From positions 1,178,001 through 1,242,000 of the forward strand of contig VJWN01000013.1 of the NCBI GenBank assembly GCA_007644065.1: a DNA stretch of 64,000 bases, written 5' to 3'. The stretch is from Margaritispora aquatica. Taxonomy: Eukaryota > Ascomycota > Leotiomycetes > Helotiales > Discinellaceae. Position numbers and translations under genes: made by a program. This document shows, piece by piece, positions 44,974-56,712 of this stretch. Every line of letters starts with the position of its first letter. The first letter of the stretch is position 1. A model generated the notes under the pieces. The model did not search any database. It saw only the letters and a program-made list of their open reading frames with translations, and was not told the origin of the DNA.

Positions 44974-45726
44974 ACAAGTACGGAGTACCTCAACTTGAAT
45001 CGAACTTGGGGAATCTGAATATATTGTTAGACTAGTGACCAGCGATAGAATTTGTAAAACAATTTCACCAAGAGACTTAGCTTTGCAAACCTTTCTTTGA
45101 TATCTATCCATACTCGAGTATCAGGTGACACCCAAATTGTCTATATTTGATTGAAAGTAACAATCCAAAGTTGAACCTCAATGGTCTTGAATCAAATATC
45201 TTCTCACAGTTGGAAGGCTTAGGGTGCCTCACATGTCTCATAGACATCTATGATCACATGATCCTTTCAGGCACATGAAAATGCCACCCATCAAGGGTTT
45301 CATGCACTCCCTTACCTTTTACCTAGCTCCCGCTCTGGCACGACCTCGGTCTTCGTGCATAAGATTGATATCCGATATCAAAAGTCCCAAATTTATCTTT
45401 TTCTCCCACTTTGAGTCTCACCAAACGATGAATCACCACATCGCCCCATAATATTGTCCCAAAATGCCCATAATTTCCCTTCCCACTTATAAGGACCTTT
45501 CACGCGCGGTAAGATGAGAAGATAAGTTTGCCGCGAGCCTCGGCTTGTATTCGAGCGACTTCCTGGCGATGTTCGGTGGGTATCTCTCATTGTCTTTGGT
45601 TTGCCTTCGTGGTGTGCTTTTTCCTTTTTATTTCGTATTTATATTCATATTAGACTGGGATTTGTTGTTTTTGGTGTACAAGACAATAGATCAGATTACA
45701 CACACCCTACTAAACAATCCACCAAA
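44974..45726. other. Intergenic; promoter of the peroxidase gene
   Basis: About 750 bp. It contains the 3' UTR of the synthase, a TATAAGG-like element near 45488, and a pyrimidine-rich leader before the peroxidase ATG. No gene seen. Confidence 0.5.
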
Positions 45727-46779
45727 ATGAGCAAGCAAGGCGATTTCGAGGCTGTCAAAAAAGACATAGCCAAGTTGATGCACCAACCTGAATATGATGA
45801 TGGCAGCGCAGGACCTGTACTTGTGCGATTAGCCTGGTAGGTTATCCCAGATTCCAGTCACAGCCCGCCAAGTTAACCTATCACTCATATTGCAACATCT
45901 GCTAATAAACGCAGGCACTCAGCAGGAACCTACGATGCCTCGACCGATACAGGTGGCTCCAACGGTGCTGGCATGCGCTACGAATCCGAAGGCGGCGACC
46001 CCGCGAACGCTGGCCTCCAACACGCCCGCGTCTTCCTCGAGCCCATCAAGGCACTACACCCATGGATAACATACTCCGACCTCTGGACGCTCGCCGGCGT
46101 CGTGGCGATTGAAGAGATGGGCGGACCATCCATACCATGGCAAGGAGGCCGAACAGACTACGTTGACGACTCCAAGCTCCCACCGCGAGGACGCCTCCCA
46201 GACGCAGCGCAGGGCGCAGAGCACCTACGGCTCATCTTCTACAGAATGGGCTTCGATGACCAGGAGATCGTCGCATTGAGCGGTGCGCATAACCTCGGGA
46301 GATGCCACTCCGACCGTTCTGGTTTTGAGGGCGCATGGGTGAACAACCCCACGCGATTCAGCAACCAGTATTTCCGGCTCTTGTTGTCATTGCAGTGGAA
46401 GCCGAAGGTTTTGGCGAACGGCTTGTCGCAGTTTGTGAATTACGATGAGGATACCGAGACGGAGCTCATGATGCTGCCGACTGATATTGCGCTGACGCAG
46501 GACGTGGAATTTGCAAAGTGGGTGGAGCTGTATGCGCGGGATAAGGAGCGGTTTTTTGAGGACTTTGCAAAGGTGTTTGAGAAGTTGATGGAATTGGGCA
46601 TTCAGAGGGATGCGGAGGGGAAAGTCACGAATGGTGATAATGTGTTTGGGGGTTATGTTTCTGCGCCGAAGAAGCCGGCTACGGCTGGTGTGCCAGGGAA
46701 GAGCAGTAATGGGTGTCCGATGAGGAGTGAGGCTGCGCCATTGATGGAGGAGAACAAGAAGTTTAGAGCAAGGTTATAG
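45727..46779 (+). CDS. Class I haem peroxidase, cytochrome c peroxidase type
   Basis: Exons 45727-45836 and 45915-46779 give 324 residues; the Trp37 codon is split TG|G by the intron. The distal pocket is VRLAWHSAGTYD with R34, W37 and H38. The proximal helix is [13 protein letters not shown] with H162. W178 in [17 protein letters not shown] is at the position of the radical-forming Trp191 of yeast CCP, and an Asp follows in [11 protein letters not shown]. The chain starts directly with the catalytic domain and has no mitochondrial presequence, so it is probably the shorter cytosolic cytochrome c peroxidase-like form common in filamentous fungi. The C terminus adds a 40-residue Ala/Lys/Pro tail. 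It reduces hydrogen peroxide; the electron donor in the cytosol is uncertain. The start ATG is the first in the frame. Confidence 0.93.
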
Positions 46780-47033
46780 GTGAGCCAAAGCGAGTGGAAT
46801 GTGGTGAGGTTGTTGTTGATGTTGCTGGTTTGTGGTGTACAATACGAACGATGGGTGCGATTGCTTGCCTGCTACTTGCCTATAGACTACGAAGACATAC
46901 CCCACTCGACGATTAGAGTTCTTAGACCTAGATACATTAGAATAGACATAGACATAGAAATCGAAACAGAACGCTACATGATTCAGAAGCACCACGTCCT
47001 GACTCCCGTATCTCACTTACCATCTCGAGCCAT

Positions 47034-47093
<60 letters not shown>

Positions 47094-48578
47094 GTTCTTT
47101 GCCTATCTTTACCGGATTCTTTCCAGAAATCTAAAAACAGAGGTAGGTGTGTTAAGTTCGCATTGCAATTCACTCCAGAACATGAGGCGCCTGTCATTCA
47201 AATCGCTACGTCGGAGTATTCAATCACAAGGAGGGGAGGTAAAGTGCAATATAATGGTTATGCGGAATCTCAAGGCTATGCCTTGTTCCTGACTTACTCT
47301 TTAGTGTAGTCGAGATTAAAGGTGATGTATACAAATTCAGTCACGTTGATAGATGGGCAGCTCAAGTGTCAGTGACCAAAGAGGCGAGGGTAAGTAAGGG
47401 TAAAGTGGTATGAAATTAAGCGAGATTTAGGTCGTGGATTTCTCGTACCTGAGTACGTGCCTAAGGTACCTTATCTACCTTACTACCTACATCACCTGCT
47501 TACCACTACCATCTAAATGCCCGTGGCTTGCACTGAAAGAAAAACTTCAAGCATACAGATATACGATAGACAAAAGATTAAGATAGCTAGTAGGTTATAG
47601 CATGCTCATCGCATTATCTCGATATCCCAGCTTCTTCGATTTTGAGAGGAGATAGAGATGGAGATGGAGATAGCTGCTGTGAAATTTCCATTGAGATGCC
47701 TTGCTTTGTTGCATCCACGCTTGCACTTCCCAACCTTGGCAACCTTACTAACCTTGCAGACTTTACCAACCTTCTAGACTGTACTAACCATACTAGATTT
47801 ACAGATGATGGGTATTGTATGTTATGTGGTATATGTTTCACATAAAGTTTGACTATGCATCTCCAGACAGATCTTCAGAACTAGACCGTGTCGTGATAGG
47901 AGCCTACTCGTGTAGACTACATAAGTACCTTCCTTACCTATCGTTAGATGAGGTCCTCATTCTTCCTCACATGATATGCTGGACACATCCGTAGAGGCGG
48001 ATGGAGAAGCCCCCATTCCTCTGACATAGTAGGTAATTTACCCCTTGCGGAGATATTGGAAGCAGGAGCGAAACTCGTGAGATGGTTATGGTTGTGACTG
48101 CAACTTCCAATTTTTTGTGCTCTTTCTTGGGAATTTCTGTGATTGTAACATGGGTGGGAGCGCCGAGTATTTGGGAGACTGATCTTGCTAGAAGATACCT
48201 TACTTGTAAATGAACCACCTGCCTGTGTAAATGGTTGTTCCTTCCGATTCCAGAACATCTGGAGATGAATGGCATCGATTGCTCTTCTCAAGACAATCCT
48301 TTCCAAGATCAGCGTAAACTTCGCCAAACATAGAATATTCATGGCAAATACTTTCCTTTCTTGTTAATAAACCTCCGTCGATCATATTTGCTTGCATCCA
48401 CAATCCTCTTGACGGTTCAAATCTTCTCCTGGTAACAATAACTTCTTAATTTTCAACTTACCTTATCCTCCGCCACTCAACCAGATACCCATCGTCGAGT
48501 GCGCCACATGATTACGACTTTAGCTATTGTCCTCGCAGTCCAAGTAGTCATTCTATTGACTGCTCCTCTCGTCTCAGC
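46780..48578. other. Intergenic with a long CT repeat
   Basis: About 1.8 kb from the peroxidase stop to the DUF6594-like gene. Short frames only, several built on simple repeats. Contains a (CT)n array and repeated ACCT/TACC words at 47450-47510. Confidence 0.45.
47041..47093. repeat. (TC)n microsatellite
   Basis: Fifty-three bases of TC dinucleotide with a single interrupting G near 47073. Polymorphic in length in most genomes; useful as a marker. Confidence 0.95.
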
Positions 48579-48645
48579 ATGCGCAATCCACTCCCTTCGC
48601 TCTCGACGCTCACCAGCTCCTTCACCCGCATACCCAACGACCTAG
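48508..48645 (+). other. Overlapping upstream ORF with signal-peptide-like sequence
   Basis: A 45-codon ATG frame begins 71 bp before the main start and overlaps its first 67 bp in another frame. It reads MITTLAIVLAVQVVILLTAP then LVSACAIHSLRSRR, a textbook hydrophobic core followed by A-x-A-like residues. It could be a translational uORF, chance, or a hint that the true first exon is different. Confidence 0.3.
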
Positions 48646-49972
48646 AATCGGGTAGTGTCTCGCAAGCACGCCAAATGCGACGGCGCACGCGTTCGGAGAC
48701 ACGTTCACACTCGCATTGCTGCCCAAGTTCACATGTACACACTCAGTCCCCTGTCCATTCTTCTGGAGCAACGTCCTATGCTTCGGCGATCCGTACGCAG
48801 TTACCAGAAGTTCATCACCCAGAGTCAATAAACATGGATAATGTAAACCTACGTGAGGAAGAAGATGTCATGTATGTGGAAGCTCCAGTATCGAAGTCAT
48901 CAACCGGGAAGATGAAGTCAAAGAGTACAAAAAGTAAGAGAAGTAAATATGTTAGCGATGGCTCAGATATCGATCACGATAAGTGTTGTGTCGACTTCGG
49001 AAGCCATGTACATGGAATAATTGGTGTTGATATGGACACCCAGCATGGTCAAGAGGAGTTGAGCGAGGAGAGACAAGTGTCGATGCGTGCTTTGATGGAG
49101 AAATATGACCCTGGATCTCCAGAATGGGCAATGCAGGACCACAGGGCTATGATTGGACAGATGTTGCTTGACAGTATTCTTGTTGCCGCAGGACGCTTGA
49201 GAAAACACGGTTGGGTAATGGGAAGTAGTAATGAGATGTTCAGAAGATGTGAGTTGAACGTCTAACCCTTCATTGTACCAGTGCTAATAGTATTAGTGTG
49301 CATTCATGACCGGTGGAATATCATTCATGAGGATCTGATGCGCTACAGTGAGTTCTAATATTTCCAGTTGGTATTGCTGAGGCTTCTGTTGACTTTGAGT
49401 GTAGCTGAAGCTGTAAAAGCATATGAATCATGGCGGACAACGTCCGTCTGCGGCCTTGAATTTGGTCCTCTTTCTCTTGCAGCCCGATGCGATAGCTATG
49501 GTCGTACATTGGCTGTCATTGAATTGGCCTCCAAGTCAGAGGATCCCGAAGAAAAAGCCCTCGCTGAAGACCTTTCTCGATCCCTTATGCGCTCCCATTC
49601 TGTATCATGGCGATCTCACACATTTTCGAGAAAAGTTCTAGAATGTCCCGTCGATCCATACATGGATAAATCAACACTTGGTACCCGATTAGCGCTAGTT
49701 ACAATAGCATGCATCGCGTGCATTGTGCCAATGTTGGTGATGGTGTTGGATAATACTCGAACGAGTCAGTTGGTGGTGAGACTGCATGATTCCGGCGAAA
49801 GACTCGTTTTGAGATGCTAACAGTGTTACAGACAACCGTGGTGTTCACCTTTGCGGTAGGCTGGATACTAGCTTACTTCATGACGGAAGCTAGCTCCAGA
49901 AGTGTCGTGGCAATGGCTGCCGCGTATGCTGGTATCTTGGTGGTGTTTGTTGGAAGTAGTGCCAGTGATTGA
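48579..49972 (+). CDS. DUF6594-like membrane protein
   Basis: Four exons, 48579-49248, 49297-49347, 49405-49775 and 49832-49972, give 410 residues. The first 200 residues are disordered and basic/Ser-rich (KSSTGKMKSKSTKSKRSK). The middle holds amphipathic helices (WAMQDHRAMIGQMLLDSILV and RWNIIHEDLMRYTEAVKAYE). The C terminus has closely spaced hydrophobic spans: RLALVTIACIACIVPMLVMV, then VVFTFAVGWILAYFM and VVAMAAAYAGILVVFVGSS. A pair or triplet of spans ending in A-A-Y-A-x-x-V-V-F-V is typical of the fungal DUF6594 family, whose function is unknown. The last intron has a TGCTAAC branch site, and its removal is what joins the spans. The acceptor choices for introns 1 and 2 were fixed by frame. 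The N-terminal half matches the family less well. Confidence 0.65.
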
Positions 49973-52194
49973 GAAAGAATCGTACGAACGAAAGACTGCA
50001 GAATTGATCATAAATTGGTTGAAAGTGAGGGGAAGAATGGGTAAAGATTGAGGAAGATATTAGAATGGAAACTGCCTCTCGCGCCCCTTGACTATGACGA
50101 CAACTATGTTGTACCGAGTGAGACAATAGTCAAAGCAATTTTGGTGAAGTGAACACAAATTCGGTTCCTGCATGACGCCGCCAACGGTCGACGGCCGGGA
50201 GTGCTTTGATTTTGTGTCTGAGACATACCGCATGACCCAATTTATATTACCGGTCTACATCATGGATAACGATTTCCTCTGGAGGTTCGAATATAGGCTC
50301 GCGACTGTGAATATTGGCAGTGTTGACTTTGGCTCGCTAGACTGAACCCATATTTCTCGTGACTTGTGTTAACATTGGGAAAGAAGATGCAAGATGTTCG
50401 AGATGGTATTTGAGTCTTCATGAAAAACCCATTTAGATGGCGACAAATAGCACAGAATGCTATGTTGGTAACTCAACCCTTTGTGAGGGGATTTTTGAAA
50501 GATGCAAATGCTTGTAGGTCTTTGTTCTTGGAGACTCGCTTGTTGATATCAGAGTTGACCTACGAGTATTAATTGACCCTTTCTCTTGAGGGTACAATTT
50601 GCCTTGTTGAGAGTAAAGCCTTTCTTTATAAAATGTATCAAAAAAAAAGATAGGTTGAGGATAATGGAATGCAAGTGCACTTTCCTACCTTCAAATTGGT
50701 TACTATCACGTGGGCGAATACCTGTCACATTGAAAGCCATCCATTTATATCCACTTTCAGCCTCAAGGCCCAGACTTGGTTCACCCCACGTCCACACGGT
50801 GGGAGCTCAAGGGAGTGATTGGCTATAAATAAACAACCAATTGCAAGTGTTGTTCGATGCTCGTGGAGAAGTGTAAGGAGTACCGCGGACATGCAAACGA
50901 TTTATCCATTTGCTGCAAGTGATCTGGAATCCTGGATACCGTAGGTAGGTAGGTACCTTGCTGGTGCATGACTAGGAAAAATCTCCGTAAATATATTTCG
51001 CTCATATATTTTGACAGGTTAGTTTTAGAGATCAACATCAGGAGGTCGAATTGGTAAGACTGTCATTTCAGAAAGGCTCCTCGTGATGTGACGAATGGCC
51101 TTTACCCATTCTTGAGAGCGTTAGAGCCAATCTCCCACGTGCGATGCCTGTGCCTGTGCTTGTCGTGCCTGTGCCTGTCTGTGTCCTGTGTGTCCGGCGT
51201 CGGAGCCGCGTCATTTTGGAGTCCTCGAGGGCTGTTGGTTGCGAGTGAAGTGTGGCTGGCTGGCTGAGGCGTAAGGAGAAGGCTGAGAAAATACGAAATG
51301 GTTAGGTAGGGTGTATGGAATAAATATGGAATTGGGTAATTTCGTATCCATGAGATGGTAAGGTGAGCAAATGTATGTTTGTTAGTTAAATCGCGATAAT
51401 GGGTTGAAAAGGGATCAAACAATGGGGGGGATGAGGAATGTGGAATGTGAAGAGAAAGAAAGAAAGAAAGAAAGAATATATATGGACGGAATGGGAATAA
51501 AAAGGTAAAAGGTAAAGGGAAGGGATCTCGGTAGGGCTTTGTCCCCATTTATTTAAGCTATCATTAGCGTGACCGACTAAGGCTGAAATAGGAAAAGGTC
51601 GAGACAGTCAGAAATCCGCTTGTTTCTCTTTCGCTTTGCCTCGCTTTTCCTCTCCCTCCACTCCAGAACAGGACTTTGAACTAAGCACTGAGGACTGAGG
51701 ACTGAAGACTAAGGTCTCTCTCTATCAACCTCGTCTCTTCCCTCGTCTCTTCCCTAGTCTCTTACCTTGTCTCTATTCTTCATCCTAGTCTCCCATCCAA
51801 GTCCAAGTCCAAGTCCGCCCTTTGTCCACTTACTTGGGTTGGTCCTATCAAATCCCGCCTCCCCCATCCATCTATACTCTCCACTCTCTTTTTCTCCTTC
51901 ACCTTCACATTGTACTTTATATGCTCCTTGGTATCGATTCCTGATCCTAATAGCTGGACTTCCATTCTTAACTCAACTCTACTCAAACTCGATCTCGATC
52001 TCGATCTAGAATTCTACCAGATTCCCCTCCTTCGTTCTCTAACTATCATGTTGTGTTAGAAAGGTGTGCCGGCCAAGAAGCATTGATTTTCCACGTTGCA
52101 TTGGCGTTGGAAGGCACTTGCACACTTGCATTCAGATAACAGCTGCTGCGCCCAACCTCGATCTCACCCACCTCCCACCTCTTAACTCCCCACC
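49973..52194. other. Intergenic, no supported gene
   Basis: About 2.2 kb upstream of the kinase gene. It contains a GAAA microsatellite and, nearer the kinase, a long pyrimidine-rich stretch (51700-52030) typical of promoters and leaders of large fungal regulatory genes. Frames over 60 codons lack domains. Confidence 0.45.
51454..51476. repeat. (GAAA)n microsatellite
   Basis: Five full GAAA units plus GAA. Non-coding. Confidence 0.9.
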
Positions 52195-54488
52195 ATGTCC
52201 AACTACGATCCGAGAACACCAAAGCCACGATATCATGATGCCAACAATACTTTCCTCTCCTCTGGAGATGCGTCATCACAAACGATGCCATGCAATGCCT
52301 CTGCCTCTGCCTATTCATTGAACGAAGGAGAAAATCAAAAGAATGACTCTACCATCCCAATCTATTCACGCACCACGCAATCCGCATTCAAGTCAACCAC
52401 CATAGCACCCTCGCCGCCCCCAAGCGCCTCCAATTCCTTCATAACTACTTCTGCAATCCCTCAGCTCGATACGAGTTCACGACTACATACTACGGACAGT
52501 CCGACTTTAAGCCCAAGTCCTTTGAGTGCAGGCCTGCGGATTCAAACAGATATCATTCCGGGTTACATAGTGACGGCGGCTAGCAATACTACATCTGCGA
52601 GAACATCACCAGAGTCAACGAGAGCACCACAAAAGTCACAATCGATCAATGTTCCACTAGGACGTGCCCCGAGTGTGAAGACCGTTCTTGGAAGCAGTAT
52701 AGGGAGCAACTCCAATCTTGGCTCGGCCCCTAATTCTGCCCTTTCGTCGCCAATGTTAAGTGCCATGACAGATGTGACACCGTTGCCTTCACCACTTATG
52801 ACTGGCGACTCACCTGGACCTTGGAAAAAGCTGATTACAAGACCTGGATCTCGCGATATGATGTTACTCACAAGTTCGGATTCTGCTCTTGTTACCTCAA
52901 ATGGCGAGTCCATATCATCTGCCATTGCAAACCAATCGAAACGACGGGCATATCATGGATTGGTAACAAATGCTAGCGATGCAAATGCGACGACTTCCCA
53001 CGTTGACAATGAAAAATCGGGAGAAGGCCACTCGAGAAACAGGAGTATTAGTGAATACGTACCAGAGCCGCTGCAGGTCCCAAAACCTCGCCATACTACC
53101 GTCTCCGGTTCCTACGCACCTATTGATATTCCAGATTCGAGTTCTGATACCCATATGCGACGCGAACCTCACCTAGCTGTGCAGCGAGGACTAGCCCCGA
53201 TTATGAAACCACCGACACCTCCATCAAGTAGAACTGGAGGAGAAAGTAGCGACAGTGATTCTTCTTTATCGGTTCCAGTACCACGTTTGCACAAGAAACC
53301 TCGCTACGAATACTATGATGCATTCTCTCGGGAAGACAAGAAGAGACGGAGATGGAGGGGACTCAAAATTCTTGGTCAGGGTACCTTCAGCAAAGTAATG
53401 TTAGCAACAAGCCAGGTACCCGTTGCAGAGAACCGAATAGATGAAGATGACGTGTTTGGGCAGCCCATGGAGGAGATTGCTACTCCTGTGCAATGGGACT
53501 CGAAGGTGGACCGGAAAAAACTTGTTGCGGTGAAGATTTGCGAGCATGGTCCTAAAGGTGGTGCATCTGAAGAGAGAATAGAGATTTCTCTCAAGCGAGA
53601 ACTGGAAATCATGAAGTCCATCAGTCATCCATCCTTGGTGCATCTCAAGGCCTGGAATATCGAGGAAACACGTGCCATTCTGGTCCTCAGCTATTGTCCG
53701 GGTGGAGATTTATTTGAAGTTGCAAGCGAGCATCGAGATGCACTTGTACCTGGACTGTTACGAAGGATGTTTTCAGAACTGGTCGGTGCTATCCAGTACC
53801 TCCACCAAAGACACATCGTGCATCGGGATATCAAGCTTGAAAGTAGGTTGCTTCGGCTAGCTTTGATTGCTTGATGCTGACCATCTCTTCAGATGTCTTA
53901 GTGAACATTTCTCCCTATGAACTTCGACGACCACAAGATTGGGCCACATATCCATACTCTGTCATTACATTGACTGATCTTGGTCTATCGAGACGTGTAG
54001 CTGACGATGAGAAACTTACAACGCGTTGTGGTTCTGATGACTATGCAGCTCCTGAAGTTATCATGGGACAAGCTTACGATGGACGAGCCACTGATGCTTG
54101 GTCTTTGGGAGTTCTTCTATATGCCCTATTAGAGAGCAGATTGCCATTCGATCCTCATCCTGGAATGTCCGAAGGACACAAGCAACGAAGTCGAACGAGT
54201 CATCGAATAGCGAGAGTGGAATGGCAATGGGTGGAATATTTTGGTGAAGAAGGAGACCACGAGTCTAATCCTGAGAAGTTCAAGGAAAGGGGCTTGGAAG
54301 GTGCTATGATCGTGACCGAGGCGCTTCTTAAGAGAGCAAGGAGTCGTTGGACGATGCAGAAAGTTGCTGATCAGGAATGGGTCAAAGGTGGAATTCAAGT
54401 TGAGGGTGGCGTCAAATTTCGGGAGGAGGATATACCAGACGAAGTGGCTACAGCTGATGGTAACACTGGACTCCTCAGTCCATCATGA
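52195..54488 (+). CDS. Serine/threonine protein kinase with long disordered N terminus
   Basis: Exons 52195-53842 and 53893-54488 give 747 residues. The first 385 residues are Ser/Thr/Pro-rich with many S-P and R-x-x-S sites. The catalytic domain opens with LKILGQGTFSKVMLAT and has a 30-residue acidic insert before the ATP lysine (LVAVKICEHG, K447). The catalytic loop is HRDIKLENVLVN (D545). The metal motif is DLG (D578) rather than DFG, in LTDLGLSRR. The substrate-side segment is CGSDDYAAPEVIMGQAYDGR, and the domain ends with WTMQKVADQEWVKGG. All residues needed for catalysis are present, so it should be active. The layout resembles the fungal nutrient/transporter-regulating kinases (Npr1/Hal5/Prr-like), but I cannot assign an orthologue. 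The 50-bp intron lies exactly inside the catalytic-loop Asn codon. Confidence 0.88.
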
Positions 54489-55343
54489 CAGTCACTTTAC
54501 GAGATGGACAAAGTATAGATTTGGCGAAAGAAGAGTTATTGGGTTTAAACAATGATTCGCTAGATTCGGTAATAGCTAGGTAGGTTGGATTTGTGATTAG
54601 ATGAGACGGCGTCTAACGCTTCTGCCGAGCAAGGAGAAGAGACGAGAACAAAAACATACTTCTACTACATACATAGTCGTTTTTGAGGAAATGCCTGCCT
54701 GAAAATCAGGACTAAGGATTTGGTACATTCTGGTACGAGAGCGACTTGCGCTATGTGGCCTGGAGTTCGGCGTTTTGTGCGTGTCTCGACGATTTGGAGA
54801 CGAGTCTTGCCAGCCTCAATATTGGTTTTGTAGCTGGGCGAGCGTTGTTTTGTATATGAGAAGACGGATTGGATCGGTGGATTGGAGGATTGGTGGACTG
54901 GTGGACTGGCATGATTGGGTAGGAGGGAAGGAATGGCTGGGCATGCCTGGTTCGTGGATAATGGGTGATCTGCGTGTATTTGTATATATATTATTACCAT
55001 TATGAAGTGACCTCGCTGGGATGGAGGGCAGGAGACCATGGAGTTGATAGAGGGTCTGTTCTGGATGGTAGATATTTATAACTGTGGTTGTGATTGGGGT
55101 TGGGGTTGCGGTTAGGTGAGTGAGAAAACCGACCCGAATAAATACATAAATATGAGATAAGATGAATGAGTCTTGCTCTTTTGCTCTTTGCTCTTGCTCT
55201 AGCTCTCGCTCTCACGAGAAAAGAAAACAGTCCTGTGCTTTTTATTTGATGTTTGATTGGTTTAGCTGAGTTGTGAGAGTTGCGATGCTTGTGATGCTTG
55301 GTTGATTGTGTCCTCGAGGCAAAAACGATGACTTGTTGTGTTT

Positions 55344-55368
55344 GTGCTGTGCTGTGCTGTGCTGTGTT
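55344..55368. repeat. GTGCT pentamer array
   Basis: Four GTGCT units and one GTGTT variant. Non-coding. Confidence 0.85.
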
Positions 55369-55492
55369 GTGTTAGAGTTGGGGGTGAACGCGTATTTTCC
55401 TTGATGGAGTAGGCTTTGGAGCCTTTTCTTGGCTTGGGTCTGGGCGTTGGATGTTGTGTGTATGGGGGGATAGTAGGTAGGAAGCTAGGAAG

Positions 55493-55532
55493 GTAGGTAC
55501 GTAGGTACGTAGGTACGTAGGTACGTAGGTTA
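55493..55532. repeat. Five perfect 8-bp copies (GTAGGTAC)
   Basis: Five contiguous identical GTAGGTAC units. Each unit contains the palindrome GTAC, so longer copies could form cruciforms; non-coding. Confidence 0.9.
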
Positions 55533-55777
55533 TCGACCCCTACATTGGAAGTGATGGGATTTGAGTATATGATGGCGAGGAGAGAGTTATTGTCGGTAGT
55601 GGTGTCTACTCGCTAAATTCGAAGGGGGGTTTGTCAATTCGCTTCAAGGAGGGCTCAAAGTGGTGATGGGGCTGATGGGCTCGCTAAGGTGAGGCAGCTG
55701 TTGTGAAAAGGTAGATCTTGGCTTGGCTGGGTAGGTGGGAATGGAAGGGAATTGAAGGCTTGATGGTTTCATCTTTT

Positions 55778-55810
55778 CTTCTTCTTCTTCTTCTTCTTCT
55801 TCTTCTTCTT
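55778..55810. repeat. (CTT)11 microsatellite
   Basis: Eleven CTT units. On the minus strand it reads as GAA and creates a spurious poly-Glu frame. Confidence 0.95.
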
Positions 55811-56680
55811 CTCCTCCTTCATTTTGTTTTGTTTTGGGTGTTTGTTGATTTGTCTTTATGTTATTGTAATGTGGATAAGCTTTGATAGGTGGGTAGGTAG
55901 GGCTCAATTCCGAGTTGATTCCGGCCTTTGTGTATTTGCTTGGAGGTTCTTGTAGCTCCTGCCTTGACTGAACAATCCGTTTGAGATTGTAGGAACTTGG
56001 TAGATCAGAAATCCAGGGGAGAAATAGGCTAGGAATTAGGGAGAGAAATTTCAAGCTTGAGCTCGGAGTTGGTTTGTCTTAATCATTCGCTTTTCGTAAG
56101 CGTAAGCGAAGGCGTATTGATGTGGTGTGTTTTCATCTGGAGGGTGAGCGGCCGGGGGCTTATACTTGATACCGTCATTTGCATAACTTGTGATCTGACT
56201 GAATGAAAGGTTAGGATGTTGGGAACGGTAGGAGTAGGGGAAAGTACGGAGATCCCATGGCATCGTTGGCGGAGCTCGAGGCGGTGCCATGCCGTGACAC
56301 TGAGCGACGATATACGGTTCTTTGCTTGTGCGAGTTGACACCCTTTGCTGCAGTGTGTGATGGTTGCATGAGTACCAGGCATGCAGGGAGAGGGTACTCT
56401 GAACTGTCTAATGGGTCAGTGCACGTGGAGCTTGCTAACCTTTAGGCCCAGGACCTGGTGAAAGCTCTATTATTTGATATTCCTCCGTTCCCGAGTTCTT
56501 TTTCGGCCTGACCATAGCACCTTTCCTTTGTATCTAGGAAATAAAATATCATATTTGTTTAGAGAAATAGGCTATCATGAATACAGTGGAGTGATTGGGG
56601 TCTGGGGAGAGGTTCACTCGCCTACCGATGCGTTTGAGCAAAGGGCTTGGAAGAATGAACGTCTTTCGCCGTCATCGCGC

Positions 56681-56681
<1 letters not shown>

Positions 56682-56708
<27 letters not shown>
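56682..56708. repeat. Poly-A run, 27 bases
   Basis: Twenty-seven consecutive A on the plus strand. No target duplication or retroelement body was recognised beside it, so it is a mononucleotide repeat rather than a proven retrotransposon tail. Confidence 0.9.

Positions 56709-56712
<4 letters not shown>

Noticed and set aside
55493..55532. CRISPR-like array (GTAGGTAC units, also other tandem repeats)
   Set aside because: Contiguous copies without spacers in a eukaryotic nuclear context; ordinary microsatellite or minisatellite.
55644..56054. Minus-strand frame with a 12-Glu run
   Set aside because: The run is the (CTT)n microsatellite, the rest is low-complexity, and no splice partner was found.
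56682..56708. Poly-A run as the tail of a retroposed gene
   Set aside because: No coding relic precedes it and no flanking direct repeat could be found.
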